Shown piece by piece: positions 1 through 7,434 of a stretch of 39,505 bases of DNA; position 1 is the first letter of the stretch; every line of letters starts with the position of its first letter. The notes beneath the pieces are model-generated. The model had not been told where the DNA came from. It did not search any database and was given only the letters and a program-made list of their open reading frames with translations. The position numbers were made by a program, and so were the translations under genes. The stretch comes from Streptomyces sp. JJ66. Lineage in GTDB: Bacteria > Actinomycetota > Actinomycetes > Streptomycetales > Streptomycetaceae. The stretch covers positions 1 to 39,505 of the forward strand of contig NZ_JAEVFI010000035.1 of NCBI RefSeq assembly GCF_019303495.1, given 5' to 3'.

Positions 1-331
1 GACCTCTTCAACGGAAACCCCTGGCTGCCACCCGCTCACACGTAATCAACCACCTGAGCAGTCACGTGGTGGTGCTTTCTGATGATTTCCGTGGCTGCAA
101 TCGCTGTAATCACTTGGGAGAAGGTTCGCAAATGATCGCCGTTGAGTATTTCCGGTCCACGGTAGTCCATTGACTAGCGGTGCTCTCGATCGGCGTGCTG
201 TAGGAGACCTGTGAAGATTTGCGGGTTCGCCAGCGGTGAGGTGACCGTAGATCGCCCGACACTCACTCGGACCGAGGGGCTGCGGCTCGCCGTTTGAATT
301 GATCGGCCCTGCCGAGAAACGCGGGGGTGCT
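1..331. other. left-edge stretch without a supported gene
   Basis: This stretch is visibly less GC-rich than the rest. Two reading frames enter from the left edge: one ends at 43-45 and another stays open until about 173. The second contains a possible 13-codon ORF at 132-173 behind a purine-rich GGGAGAAGG. Nothing in these short peptides is recognisable, so no gene is called. It may be the tail of an upstream gene plus intergenic DNA. Confidence 0.4.
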
Positions 332-595
332 TCAGGCGTCGGCGATCAGCAAGTAGAGGAAGAAGAGGACGCTGGGGGCGCCGGTGGGGAGGCCGGTGAG
401 GCACAGAATCCGGTGCGGTCCCGCCACCAGGCCCAGGATGCCGAAGGTGAGGGCGAGGGCGCCGAACGTCAGCGAGAGCGCGATGCCGAGCAGGGCGTAG
501 GTGAGCAGGCTGAGAACGCCGAGCGTGAGGGAGACGCCGCCGTAGAGTGAGGCGGGGGTGTCCGCTGCTGGGGTGTCCGGTCGTCGGGTGGTCAT
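332..595 (-). CDS. small hydrophobic membrane protein (unknown function)
   Basis: An 87-residue protein. After a short polar N-terminus rich in Thr and Pro (about 1-15), most of the chain is hydrophobic, with runs of Leu, Ala and Gly that could form two or three membrane segments (about 18-40, 42-60 and 70-86). It ends almost inside the last segment. The start ATG follows a purine-rich AAGGAACGGG, an acceptable ribosome binding site. It lies alone on the minus strand about 100 bp downstream of the YchJ-like gene. I do not recognise a family; small membrane proteins of the DUF4190 type look similar, but that is only a resemblance in composition. Confidence 0.6.
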   Translation of the reverse strand: MTTRRPDTPAADTPASLYGGVSLTLGVLSLLTYALLGIALSLTFGALALTFGILGLVAGPHRILCLTGLPTGAPSVLFFLYLLIADA

Positions 596-699
596 ACCCG
601 TTCCTTGCTCGTTGGTGTGGGAGCTGGGGCCGGAGCGTGGGCTGTTTCTGGGCGGGGTTGGTGGTCAGGTCCGCTGGGGTGGGTCGCGCTTCCTTGCCG

Positions 700-1098
700 T
701 CAGGCGGTGATCGTGCCGTCTACGTAGACCCAGGCGCCCTCGTGGCGGGTGAAGCGGCTGTGTTCGTGCAGGGTGCCGGGGGTGCCGTGGGCGGTGTAGT
801 GGGCGCGGAACTCCACTGTGCCGTGCGTGCCGAAGGGGCCGCCGTCGCTGCTGTTCAGCACGTCCAGCCGCAGCCAGCGTTGGCCGGGGTCGAGGTCGAG
901 TCGGGCTGGGCGGGTGCGCGGGTGCCAGGTGCACAGTAGGTAGCCGACGTCCCCGATGGCGAACGCGCTGTACCGGGAGCGCATCAACTCCTCTGGGGTC
1001 GCTGCCTGGGCGTGCCCTCGGTGCAGCCGTCCGCAGCAGTGCTCGTATGCCTCCGGTCGTCCGCATGGGCACTCTGCCCCGCGTGCGTCTTCCGTCAT
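700..1098 (-). CDS. YchJ family protein with SEC-C metal-binding motif
   Basis: A 132-residue protein with a Cys-rich N-terminus (CPCG near residue 11 and HCC near 20) matching the SEC-C zinc-binding motif. An NTF2-like domain follows (residues 35-130), containing the family's typical MRSRYSAFAIGDVGYL stretch. This is the YchJ/UPF0225 arrangement at normal length. The biochemical role of the family is unknown; SEC-C motifs bind zinc and often appear in proteins linked to secretion or nucleic acids. The ATG start lies directly before the motif, so little sequence can be missing. It is followed by the small membrane protein on the same strand but with a gap of about 100 bp, so co-transcription is uncertain. 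Confidence 0.9.
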   Translation of the reverse strand: MTEDARGAECPCGRPEAYEHCCGRLHRGHAQAATPEELMRSRYSAFAIGDVGYLLCTWHPRTRPARLDLDPGQRWLRLDVLNSSDGGPFGTHGTVEFRAHYTAHGTPGTLHEHSRFTRHEGAWVYVDGTITA

Positions 1099-1129
1099 GC
1101 GGTCATTGTGCCGTCCGGCGCGCTGGCGC

Positions 1130-1447
1130 TCAGTCGCCGCCCGGTCCTTTGCCGTATGGGGCGAGGAGGAAGGTGACCTCCAGATTGGTCAGGTAGGCGT
1201 CGCGTTGGCGGAGGAAGGTGCGTACGTGGGGTTGCCGCTCGTGCGCGTCGAATGCCGGGCGGTCGGCGTACCACTCGTAGAAGACCCGCATCAGCGGTTC
1301 GTGCGGCACCCGGTGCACGAGGTAGACGAGGGTTCCCGGTTCCGTCCGGCGGATCGCGGCGACGGTCGCTTCGGTGAGCGCGTCGAACCGCGTCGCCGCG
1401 TCCTCGTCGCGCAGCTCGAACCGCACGACGAGGCCGACGCCGCTCAT
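1130..1447 (-). CDS. antibiotic biosynthesis monooxygenase (ABM) fold protein
   Basis: A 105-residue protein whose sequence resembles the dimeric alpha+beta-barrel ABM family (quinol monooxygenase-like). It has an early beta-strand with VVRFELRD, a helix (about 20-35) ending in TEPGTLVY, the VFYEWYADRPAFDAHE segment, and a C-terminal strand EVTFLLAPYG. Such proteins oxidise small aromatic or polyketide-like substrates without a cofactor, or may simply bind them; the substrate here is unknown. Its ATG overlaps the stop of the upstream DUF397 gene (ATGA), so it is probably translated together with it. The sequence does not explain why a monooxygenase-like gene sits in a regulatory XRE/DUF397 set. 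Confidence 0.8.
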   Translation of the reverse strand: MSGVGLVVRFELRDEDAATRFDALTEATVAAIRRTEPGTLVYLVHRVPHEPLMRVFYEWYADRPAFDAHERQPHVRTFLRQRDAYLTNLEVTFLLAPYGKGPGGD

Positions 1448-1635
1448 GGGGTGAACCGGCCACACCGGACGGCGCCGACAAACGCCGTCCACCCCGTGCG
1501 CGGGAACGTGAGCACGGGTCCGGTGGGCTCCTTGGAGTCTCGGACCGGTACGGCTCCGGTGGCGGCGGCGGACGGCGCCCACTCGACGCATCCACCGCCC
1601 CCACCGTTGCTGTAGGTGGACTTGACCCAGGTCAT
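1444..1635 (-). CDS. DUF397 domain protein (copy 1)
   Basis: A 63-residue protein beginning MTWVKSTYSNG and containing CVEW, VRDSKEPTGPVL and a W-centred tail, the standard DUF397 pattern. In Streptomyces, DUF397 proteins are partners of XRE/DUF5753 DNA-binding proteins (the WhiJ-type systems), and an XRE/DUF5753 gene lies just upstream. The start is the ATG preceded by AAGGGGAA. About 120 bp are nearly identical to the DUF397 gene immediately upstream, so the two are a recent tandem duplication. The C-terminal third differs between copies (TAFVGAVRCGRF here against TTFVTAVKRDNF). Its stop overlaps the start of the ABM gene. Confidence 0.88.
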   Translation of the reverse strand: MTWVKSTYSNGGGGGCVEWAPSAAATGAVPVRDSKEPTGPVLTFPRTGWTAFVGAVRCGRFTP

Positions 1636-1649
1636 CTCGGTTCCCCTTG

Positions 1650-1871
1650 TCAGGCGGTGAAGTTGTCCCGTTTGACTGCGGTGACGAAGGTGGTCCAGCC
1701 GTGTGAGGTGAAGGACAGGACCGGCCCGGTGGGCTCCTTGGAGTCTCGGACCGGTACGGCTCCGGTGGTGGTGGCGGACGGCGCCCACTCGACGCATCCG
1801 CCGCCGTCACCGTTGCTGTAGCTGGACTTGACCCAGGTCATGGGCGAAATGCTCAGGGGAATCCGGTTCAT
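1650..1871 (-). CDS. DUF397 domain protein (copy 2)
   Basis: A 73-residue DUF397 protein, the probable partner of the XRE/DUF5753 regulator encoded directly upstream. I chose the ATG at 1871 because it overlaps the regulator's stop codon (ATGA) and has GGAGG at a fitting distance. A second ATG at 1841 gives the more usual DUF397 start MTWVKSSYS but has no clear ribosome binding site. It is nearly identical in its central part to the downstream copy, with most differences at third positions or in the last 20 residues. It is probably expressed from the regulator's promoter. In known systems the DUF397 partner modulates DNA binding by the XRE protein; that role is inferred here. Confidence 0.85.
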   Translation of the reverse strand: MNRIPLSISPMTWVKSSYSNGDGGGCVEWAPSATTTGAVPVRDSKEPTGPVLSFTSHGWTTFVTAVKRDNFTA

Positions 1872-2698
1872 GATGACAGTGCCTCCATTGCTGTAGACAG
1901 AACGGCCGCCGTCTTCCTCGGCGACAGGGCGTGCGCTCTCATCCGATCGTATGCCCGACGCCGCATCGCAACGCGTTCCTGATCCTCCAGGAGTGTGCCA
2001 CTGGCGATGCCTTCCTCGTATGCCACACAGGTGCGGTCGGTGAGTGTCATCAAGGTCAGCGTCCCTCCGAGCAGCGGGTGTTCACCATGTTCGAACGGAA
2101 GAAGCTGGATCAGGGTGCTTGGCGTCTCGGTCAGGGGGATCAGACGTGCGAGCTGGTCCTTCATGACGGCCTGGCCGCCCACTGGGCGGCGGATCACCGC
2201 TTCGTCCAGGATCACCGTCATCTCGGACAGTGTCTCTGAACGCAGCAGCGTCTGGCGGCTCATTCTGGCAGCGACCCTCGCCTCGATCTCGTCGGGTGTT
2301 GCGGTGTCGTCGCTGACGCGGAAGATCGCGCGGGCGTAGGGCTCGGTCTGGAGGATGCCGGGGACGAGGTGACCGGCGTACTCGTCGATGACGCGGGCGC
2401 GGGTTTCCAGCTCCATCCGGCGTCGGTACCGGTCCGGGTGGACCTCGGTTCGGGCCAGGGCGTAGAGGCGCTGGAAGAAGCCGTCGGTTCCGAAGGCGGC
2501 GTCCAGTTGTGCCGGGAGCTGGGGCGGGATCATCGTCTCGGCGGTCTCGATCCGGGCCAGGTGGCTCTTGCTGTAGTTCACGACCTCCGCGAGCCGTTCC
2601 AGGCTCATGCTGGCCAGCTCGCGGTGTCTGCGGAGTTCGGCACCGAAGAGGTGGCGGGCGGAGCGGTGCGGGGTCAGCGGGTGTGCGGGCCTTCCCAT
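1868..2698 (-). CDS. XRE-family regulator with DUF5753 domain
   Basis: A 276-residue DNA-binding protein. Residues about 16-72 form a helix-turn-helix of the XRE type (FGAELRRHRELASMSLERLA, then YSKSHLARIE). Residues about 95-265 match DUF5753, including the VPGILQTEPYARA core and an HPLLGG segment near the end. Start: ATG with AAGGGAG about 7 nt upstream. It heads a set of XRE, DUF397, DUF397 and ABM genes joined by short overlaps or a 14-nt gap. XRE/DUF5753 plus DUF397 pairs belong to the WhiJ-like group that affects development and antibiotic production in Streptomyces. A near-palindrome just upstream (2715-2732) is a candidate autoregulatory operator. The target genes are unknown; the divergent three-gene set at 2810-3770 is an obvious candidate. 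Confidence 0.92.
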   Translation of the reverse strand: MGRPAHPLTPHRSARHLFGAELRRHRELASMSLERLAEVVNYSKSHLARIETAETMIPPQLPAQLDAAFGTDGFFQRLYALARTEVHPDRYRRRMELETRARVIDEYAGHLVPGILQTEPYARAIFRVSDDTATPDEIEARVAARMSRQTLLRSETLSEMTVILDEAVIRRPVGGQAVMKDQLARLIPLTETPSTLIQLLPFEHGEHPLLGGTLTLMTLTDRTCVAYEEGIASGTLLEDQERVAMRRRAYDRMRAHALSPRKTAAVLSTAMEALSS

Positions 2699-2714
2699 GG
2701 GGCAACTCCCTTTT

Positions 2715-2732
2715 CCCAAGCGCGCTTGTGGG
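2715..2732. promoter_or_regulatory. palindrome in the divergent XRE / small-gene promoter region
   Basis: CAAGCGCGCTTG at 2717-2728 is a perfect 12-bp palindrome, and the flanking CCC/GGG extends it to 18 bp with one mismatch. It lies 17 bp upstream of the XRE start codon. On the minus strand a TATCAT -10-like hexamer sits a further 20-25 bp upstream, so a bound repressor would sit near the transcription start. Binding by the XRE protein is inferred. Confidence 0.45.
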
Positions 2733-2809
2733 ACGTGACGCTCTTTCAGATGATACGCGCACAGGGCGATCCTGGGAGCACGGAACGTAAAGATCGCCAG
2801 GAAGGGGCT

Positions 2810-3202
2810 GTGAACGTGATTGCTGACGGCAGGGTGGGTGAGGCGGAAGGGGCGGTCGCGGAGTTGCGGGCGGCGTTGGCGGCGGCAGGGGTGTGCGTGC
2901 CCGGGGTGCACGTGGACCGGCGGGTGTGGGACGCGCCGGAGCACGGTGTCGTGCGGCTCGTGGAGTTGGGCAGCATGCTGCCCGGTGGCGCGCGCGAGCT
3001 GGCGGCGGTGGTGCGCAGGGGGACGGCGCCCTGTGCGGCGTGCGAGCAGCTGTTGGGAGCCTACGCCGAGCTGTTGCGCGCGCACCGGGGTGAGAGCCGG
3101 GTCCCGGTGGCGGGACGGGCCGGGGGCGGCGAGCTCGCCGTGCGGGCGGAGCGGTTGAGGCGGGCGATCCAGGCCCACCTTGACGGGCTGGCCCGGCGGT
3201 GA
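2810..3202 (+). CDS. hypothetical protein, first gene of a three-gene overlapping set
   Basis: About 130 residues, mostly charged and alanine-rich with an expected helical character, and containing one CAAC pair (near residue 68) that could bind metal or form a disulfide. I do not recognise a family. A GTG at 2810 is taken as start, with AGGAAGGGG just upstream; a second GTG at 2816 is equally possible and would remove two residues. Its TGA overlaps the next GTG, so translation is probably coupled. It points away from the XRE/DUF397 set and shares its roughly 110-bp promoter region. Confidence 0.6.
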   Translation: MNVIADGRVGEAEGAVAELRAALAAAGVCVPGVHVDRRVWDAPEHGVVRLVELGSMLPGGARELAAVVRRGTAPCAACEQLLGAYAELLRAHRGESRVPVAGRAGGGELAVRAERLRRAIQAHLDGLARR

Positions 3203-3438
3203 CGCGGCGCGTGTTCCGGTTCCGGGAGTACACGGTGTGCCGCGACGAGGAGCCGGACGCCGAGCCCGTCGCCCACGTCATGCAGTGCGCGGTGTGCGGG
3301 GTGACGGGGCCGGAGGCCGGGGAGCTGGGGGAGGCCACGCGGTGGGCGCTGCGGCACGTGCGGGAGCAGCCGGAGCACTTCACCTACCGGCGGCTGGTGC
3401 GGCTCCCGTACCGCGTCGTGCCGGGGAGTTGGCGGTGA
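3199..3438 (+). CDS. small DUF7848-like zinc-finger protein
   Basis: A 79-residue protein with a CAVCG motif (residues about 31-35) and a conserved-looking tail (WALRHVREQPEHFTYRR). This resembles a group of small Streptomyces proteins often annotated DUF7848, found near XRE/DUF397 genes and in mobile regions; their function is unknown. The single CxxC plus downstream His residues could form a zinc site. GTG starts overlap at both ends (GTGA with the gene before and the gene after), indicating a tightly coupled operon. The family assignment is from memory of the pattern and only moderately certain. Confidence 0.65.
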   Translation: MTRRVFRFREYTVCRDEEPDAEPVAHVMQCAVCGVTGPEAGELGEATRWALRHVREQPEHFTYRRLVRLPYRVVPGSWR

Positions 3439-3770
3439 GCGCCCGGCTGTGGGCGCTGGCGGTCGGGGTGGTGGCCGGTGTGCTGGCCCGTGTGCTGCCG
3501 GGCACGGGGCGCCGCCGTCGCGGTGCGCGGGGCCGAACCGTTGTGGTCGCGCCGTGGTGTCCTCTGCGCACGCGGTCCCCGCGATCCTCGTGGTCGCCGC
3601 GTCGGCCCGTGCGGGCGCCCGTGCGGTCACTGCGCGCCGAGGGGGAGTGGGAGCGTCCGGTGCTGTCCGCGCCGGTTGTGCTGGACCCGGACGCGTTCGG
3701 CGTCGTCCGGCGCTACGTCCTGCGGCACGGTGAGCGCTGCTCGCCGGGTGGGGCGCCGGAGACGCTGTAG
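3435..3770 (+). CDS. small hypothetical protein with N-terminal membrane segment
   Basis: A 111-residue protein. Residues 4-24 (LWALAVGVVAGVLARVLPG) look like a membrane anchor. They are followed by a very Arg-rich stretch (26-70) and a C-terminal block containing VLDPDAFGVVRRYVLRHGE. The Arg-rich part may be cytoplasmic, placing the C-terminus inside the cell. The GTG start overlaps the stop of the preceding gene. No family recognised. The alternative that this is a chance frame in GC-rich DNA is countered by the exact overlap and the C-terminal hydrophobic/charged pattern. Confidence 0.5.
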   Translation: MSARLWALAVGVVAGVLARVLPGTGRRRRGARGRTVVVAPWCPLRTRSPRSSWSPRRPVRAPVRSLRAEGEWERPVLSAPVVLDPDAFGVVRRYVLRHGERCSPGGAPETL

Positions 3771-3783
3771 CCGTGCGGCGCGG

Positions 3784-4758
3784 TTATGGCGTACTCGGGT
3801 GCTCTGGTGACTCCGGCCTCTGCGGTGACTCCGGGTCCGCTGGCGGCTCCGGGTCCGCTGAGGATTCCGGCGCGCGGTGGTGGGAGATCCAGTGGTCGAA
3901 TTCGGTGCGGACGCGGCGGTCGAGGGCCATGGCCAGTTCGGCGTCCACGACCTGTTTGGCGTGCGGGCGGAGGCGTTCGACGGCGGCGGTGACGTCGGGG
4001 AGGGGGCGGTCGTCGGCGAGGAGGTGTTCGGCCAGGAGGCTGCCGAAGACGGCTGCGATGGCCTCGACCTGGTGGCGCACCTCGCGGGCACCGGTGAGGA
4101 CCCGGGACAGCGGGATGCCTTCGCGGACCAGGGCGGCGGACGCGTCCAGCAGGCGGCGGCTGACGTGGACGATCTCGTCGCCCTCGATGGCGAGGTAGCC
4201 GAGGTTGATGGAGTCGGAGAGGTTGTCCGGGGTGTCCTCGCCGGGGAAGTGGGCGGCCAGTTCCTCGGGGGTCAGGCGGACCGGTGTCTCCTCGGAGAAC
4301 GGCGGGGCGGGGGCGGGGCCGATGCCCAGGAGTTCGGCGGCGCTGCGGGAGTCGCGGCCCTTTTCGAACGCGACCAGCAGTTCGGCGATGCCGCCCAGGG
4401 TGTGGCCACGGGAGAGGAGGGCCTGGATGGTGCGCAGCCGGGCCAGGTGGTGTTCGTTGTACCAGGCGATGCGTCCCTCGCGGCGGGGTGGGGAGAGCAG
4501 GCCGCGTTCGCGGTAGAAGCGCACGGTGCGGACGGTGATACCGGCCTGTTCGGCCAGCTCCGTCATGCGGTACTCGCGGCTGTCGGCGGTCGCGTCGGCG
4601 GGCGGGTCGGCGGGCGCGTCGCTGGTGGTGCCGGTCACCGCGCTGGCCGCCGCGCCCGGTGCCGTGCTTCCGGGCACGCTGGTGGCGGCCCTGGCGCCCC
4701 GGGCGGCCCGGGCCGCTGGGTCGGCGGGTGCGTTGGTGTCCTTGTCGGTGGTCCCCAC
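3784..4758 (-). CDS. MerR-family transcriptional regulator
   Basis: A 324-residue protein from a GTG start. Residues 1-62 are a low-complexity Ala/Thr/Pro tail. The MerR winged helix-turn-helix follows (about 63-132: YRMTELAEQAGITVRTVRFY, then RRGRI-like wing residues and a dimer helix). A long C-terminal effector region with many acidic residues and a Pro/Glu-rich end completes it. No Cys pair typical of metal-sensing MerR proteins is visible, so an organic effector is more likely. An internal ATG at residue 65 could be the true start, since the long N-terminal tail is unusual. It diverges from the monooxygenase operon and is its likely regulator. Confidence 0.88.
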   Translation of the reverse strand: MGTTDKDTNAPADPAARAARGARAATSVPGSTAPGAAASAVTGTTSDAPADPPADATADSREYRMTELAEQAGITVRTVRFYRERGLLSPPRREGRIAWYNEHHLARLRTIQALLSRGHTLGGIAELLVAFEKGRDSRSAAELLGIGPAPAPPFSEETPVRLTPEELAAHFPGEDTPDNLSDSINLGYLAIEGDEIVHVSRRLLDASAALVREGIPLSRVLTGAREVRHQVEAIAAVFGSLLAEHLLADDRPLPDVTAAVERLRPHAKQVVDAELAMALDRRVRTEFDHWISHHRAPESSADPEPPADPESPQRPESPEHPSTP

Positions 4759-4909
4759 GCCGTCAGCCTATGGGGTGGCGGCGTGGGGACCCCGGGGTGC
4801 GACCGGCGGTAACTTTTCTGCGCGCGACCTCTACCCACGCGTAGGCGCCTCCCCTACAGTGCCATTGCGCCAGTGATTGCTGGCACGGTTCCGACCGGGA
4901 GGGCGCGGC
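4759..4909. promoter_or_regulatory. divergent promoter region between MerR and the monooxygenase operon
   Basis: These 151 bp contain two dyads: GTGCCA and TGGCAC spaced 16 bp apart (within about 4858-4886), with GCCAG-N6-CTGGC nested inside, and a CTACCCACGCGTAG partial palindrome near 4831. GGGAGGG at 4897-4903 is the ribosome binding site of the monooxygenase. MerR proteins usually bind dyads lying inside an overlong promoter spacer. I could not fix -35 and -10 boxes with confidence. Confidence 0.4.
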
Positions 4910-6451
4910 ATGACCGAGCGGGAACACGAGCGGGAACACGAACATCTGCGGGTGGCGGTGATCGGGTCGGGGTTCGGCGGCCTGGGAGCCGCCGTACGCC
5001 TGCGCCGCGCGGGCGTCACGGACTTCGTGGTGCTGGAGCGCCGGGACGCGGTCGGCGGGACGTGGCACGACAACACCTACCCCGGGTGCGCCTGCGACGT
5101 GCCCTCGCACCTGTACTCGTTCTCCTTCGCGCCCAACCCCGACTGGCCGCGCAGCTTCTCCGGGCAGGAGCACATCCGCGCCTACCTGGAGGACGTCGCC
5201 GACACCTTCGGGCTGCGTCAGCACATCCGGTTCCGGCACGAGGTGCTCCAGGCGAGCTGGGACGGCGAGGCGCTGCACTGGGTGGTGGAGACCTCGCAGG
5301 GCACCCTCACCGCCGACCTGCTCGTCTCCGCCGCCGGACCGCTGTCCGACCCCAAGATTCCGGACATCCCCGGTCTCGCGAGCTTCCCCGGCGCGGTGTT
5401 CCACTCCGGGCAGTGGGACCACGGCTACGACCTGCGCGGCAAGCGCGTCGCCATGATCGGCACCGGGGCGTCCGCCATCCAGGTCGTGCCCGCGATCCAG
5501 CCCGACGTCGGCCACCTGACGCTGTTCCAGCGCACGCCGCCGTGGGTGCTGCCGCGCGTGGACCGCCGGATCAGCGGCGCCGAACGCTGGCTGCACCGCA
5601 CGCTGCCCGCCACCCGGTACCTGCGCCGCCAACTGCTGTGGGCCATCCGCGAGTTGCAGGTGGGCGCGTTCACCAAACACCCGGGCGAGCTGGGCTTGGT
5701 GGAGAAGCTGGCGTCGGCCCATATGAAGCGCGTCATCAAGGACCCGGTGCTGCGGCGGCAGCTCACCCCCGACTACCGCATCGGCTGCAAGCGCATCCTG
5801 CTGTCCAACTCCTACTACCCGGCGCTCGCGCAGCCCAACGTGGACCTCGTCGCGTCCGGGCTGCGGGAGGTGCGCGGCAGCACGCTCGTAGCCGCTGACG
5901 GCACCGAGACGGAGGTGGACGCCGTCATCTTCGGCACCGGCTTCCACGTCACGGAAACGCCGATCGCGCGGCGGATCAAGGGCGTCGGCGGGAGGACGCT
6001 GGCCGAGTCCTGGAGCGGCGGCATGCAGGCGCTGCGCGGGGCCAGCCAGGCCGGGTTCCCCAACTTCATGACGGTCGTCGGCCCCAATACCGGGCTCGGG
6101 AACAGCTCGATGATCCTCATCATCGAGGCCCAGCTGAACTACCTGATCGACTACCTGCGTCACCTCGACACCCTCGGCGGACGCGTCGCGCTCGACGCCC
6201 GCGCCGAGGCGGTGCGGGCGTGGAGCGACCACGTACAGGAGCGCATGCGGCGCACCGTGTGGCAGACCGGCGGCTGTCACAGCTGGTACCAGGACGCCAG
6301 CGGGCGCAACACCACGGTGTGGCCGGGCACGACGTCCGAGTTCCGCCGGGTGACGCGTCAGGTACGGCTCACCGAGTACGACGTGCTGCGGCCCGGCACC
6401 CCGGCCCGTGCCGCCCAGCCCGCGCCCGTCACCGAGGAGGCCGCCGCATGA
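4910..6451 (+). CDS. FAD-dependent Baeyer-Villiger-type monooxygenase
   Basis: 513 residues, the usual size for class B flavin monooxygenases. The FAD Rossmann motif GSGFGG is at residues 19-24. The Baeyer-Villiger signature (F-x-G-x3-H-x3-W-D form) lies near residues 160-175, and a second GxGxxA dinucleotide site (GTGASA) near residue 185 binds NADPH. An early charged tail (EREHEREHEH) precedes the fold. The enzyme inserts oxygen into ketones or oxidises heteroatoms. Start: ATG with GGGAGGG. It overlaps the hydrolase gene by ATGA, which in turn overlaps a dehydrogenase. The order FMO, alpha/beta hydrolase, SDR matches mymA-lipR-sadH of Mycobacterium tuberculosis. A pathway in which a ketone is oxidised to an ester, hydrolysed, and the alcohol dehydrogenated is a reasonable inference. 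Confidence 0.93.
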   Translation: MTEREHEREHEHLRVAVIGSGFGGLGAAVRLRRAGVTDFVVLERRDAVGGTWHDNTYPGCACDVPSHLYSFSFAPNPDWPRSFSGQEHIRAYLEDVADTFGLRQHIRFRHEVLQASWDGEALHWVVETSQGTLTADLLVSAAGPLSDPKIPDIPGLASFPGAVFHSGQWDHGYDLRGKRVAMIGTGASAIQVVPAIQPDVGHLTLFQRTPPWVLPRVDRRISGAERWLHRTLPATRYLRRQLLWAIRELQVGAFTKHPGELGLVEKLASAHMKRVIKDPVLRRQLTPDYRIGCKRILLSNSYYPALAQPNVDLVASGLREVRGSTLVAADGTETEVDAVIFGTGFHVTETPIARRIKGVGGRTLAESWSGGMQALRGASQAGFPNFMTVVGPNTGLGNSSMILIIEAQLNYLIDYLRHLDTLGGRVALDARAEAVRAWSDHVQERMRRTVWQTGGCHSWYQDASGRNTTVWPGTTSEFRRVTRQVRLTEYDVLRPGTPARAAQPAPVTEEAAA

Positions 6452-7434
6452 GCCGCCACCCCGGCCGCCGCATGAGCCGCCGCACCAGCCACCCGGCGCA
6501 CGCCACCGCCGGGCAGCCCTACGATCCGCCCGCACCCACGCGGGAGCGCGAGGTCATCTCCAGCGCCGGGGCGCGGCTGCACGTCGCCGAGCACGGCCCG
6601 GACGACGGACCCACGGTGGTGCTCGTGCACGGCTGGACCTGCTCCGTCGCGTTCTGGGCGCCGGTCATCCGCCGCCTGGTGGCCGACGGATACCGCGTCA
6701 TCGCCTACGACCAGCGCGGGCACGGCCGTTCCGCGCCCGCCCGGGGCGCCTACAGCACCCAGGCGCTCGCCGACGACCTGTGCGCCGTCCTGGACGCCGT
6801 GCTCGCGCCGGGGCAGCGGGCCGTGCTCGGCGGCCACTCGATGGGCGGCATGACGCTCATGGCCGCCGCGAGCCGCCCCACCCTGCGCCGCCGGGCCGCC
6901 GCGCTGCTGCTGTGCAGCACCGGCGCGGAGCACCTGGCGCCCCGGGCGCGCGTGCTGCCGCTGCCGGGGCGGGCCGCGCGGTCACGCGCACACCGGCTGC
7001 TGCTCAGCTCCGCGCTGCCGCTCGGCCCGGTGACGCCGGTAACCCGGCGGGTGCTGGCCTACGCGACGCTGGGGCCGGGTGCCACGGCGGAGCAGCGGGA
7101 GGCCGTCGCCCGCGTCGTGCACGCGTGCCCCCGCCGGGTCCGCGCGGGCTGGGGCCGGGTGCTGGGCTCGCTGGCGCTGGGGCATCAGGTGCCGCGGCTG
7201 ACGGCGCCCACGGCCGTGCTCGTCGGCACGCGAGACCGCCTCACGCCGCGCCGCCACGCCCGCGCGCTGGTGGCCGCGCTGCCGAACTGCGTGGGCCTGC
7301 ACGAGCTCCCGGGCCTGGGCCACATGGTGCCCGTGGAGGACCCGGCGGCGGTGACGGACGTACTGCGCGGCCTGGCGCGCGCACACCTGACGACGCCGCG
7401 CGAGCGGCAGGACCAGTGGGAGGAGACGGTATGA
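6448..7434 (+). CDS. alpha/beta hydrolase (esterase/lipase-like)
   Basis: 328 residues. The oxyanion segment HGW is near residue 61, the nucleophile elbow GHSMGG puts the catalytic Ser at 131, Asp263 lies in GTRDRLTP, and His292 in GLGHMVP, a complete triad. The N-terminal 30 residues are basic and disordered-looking. A second ATG in the same frame (residue 9) is possible, but the first overlaps the monooxygenase stop and has GAGGAGG at good distance. It belongs to the same fold group as LipR of the mycobacterial mymA operon. The likely role is hydrolysis of the ester made by the upstream monooxygenase; the substrate is unknown. Confidence 0.93.
   Translation: MSRHPGRRMSRRTSHPAHATAGQPYDPPAPTREREVISSAGARLHVAEHGPDDGPTVVLVHGWTCSVAFWAPVIRRLVADGYRVIAYDQRGHGRSAPARGAYSTQALADDLCAVLDAVLAPGQRAVLGGHSMGGMTLMAAASRPTLRRRAAALLLCSTGAEHLAPRARVLPLPGRAARSRAHRLLLSSALPLGPVTPVTRRVLAYATLGPGATAEQREAVARVVHACPRRVRAGWGRVLGSLALGHQVPRLTAPTAVLVGTRDRLTPRRHARALVAALPNCVGLHELPGLGHMVPVEDPAAVTDVLRGLARAHLTTPRERQDQWEETV

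Noticed and set aside
132..173. Short ORF of 13 codons with a purine-rich site upstream, near the left edge
   Set aside because: Too short, not recognisable, and the stretch may be the end of a gene outside the window.
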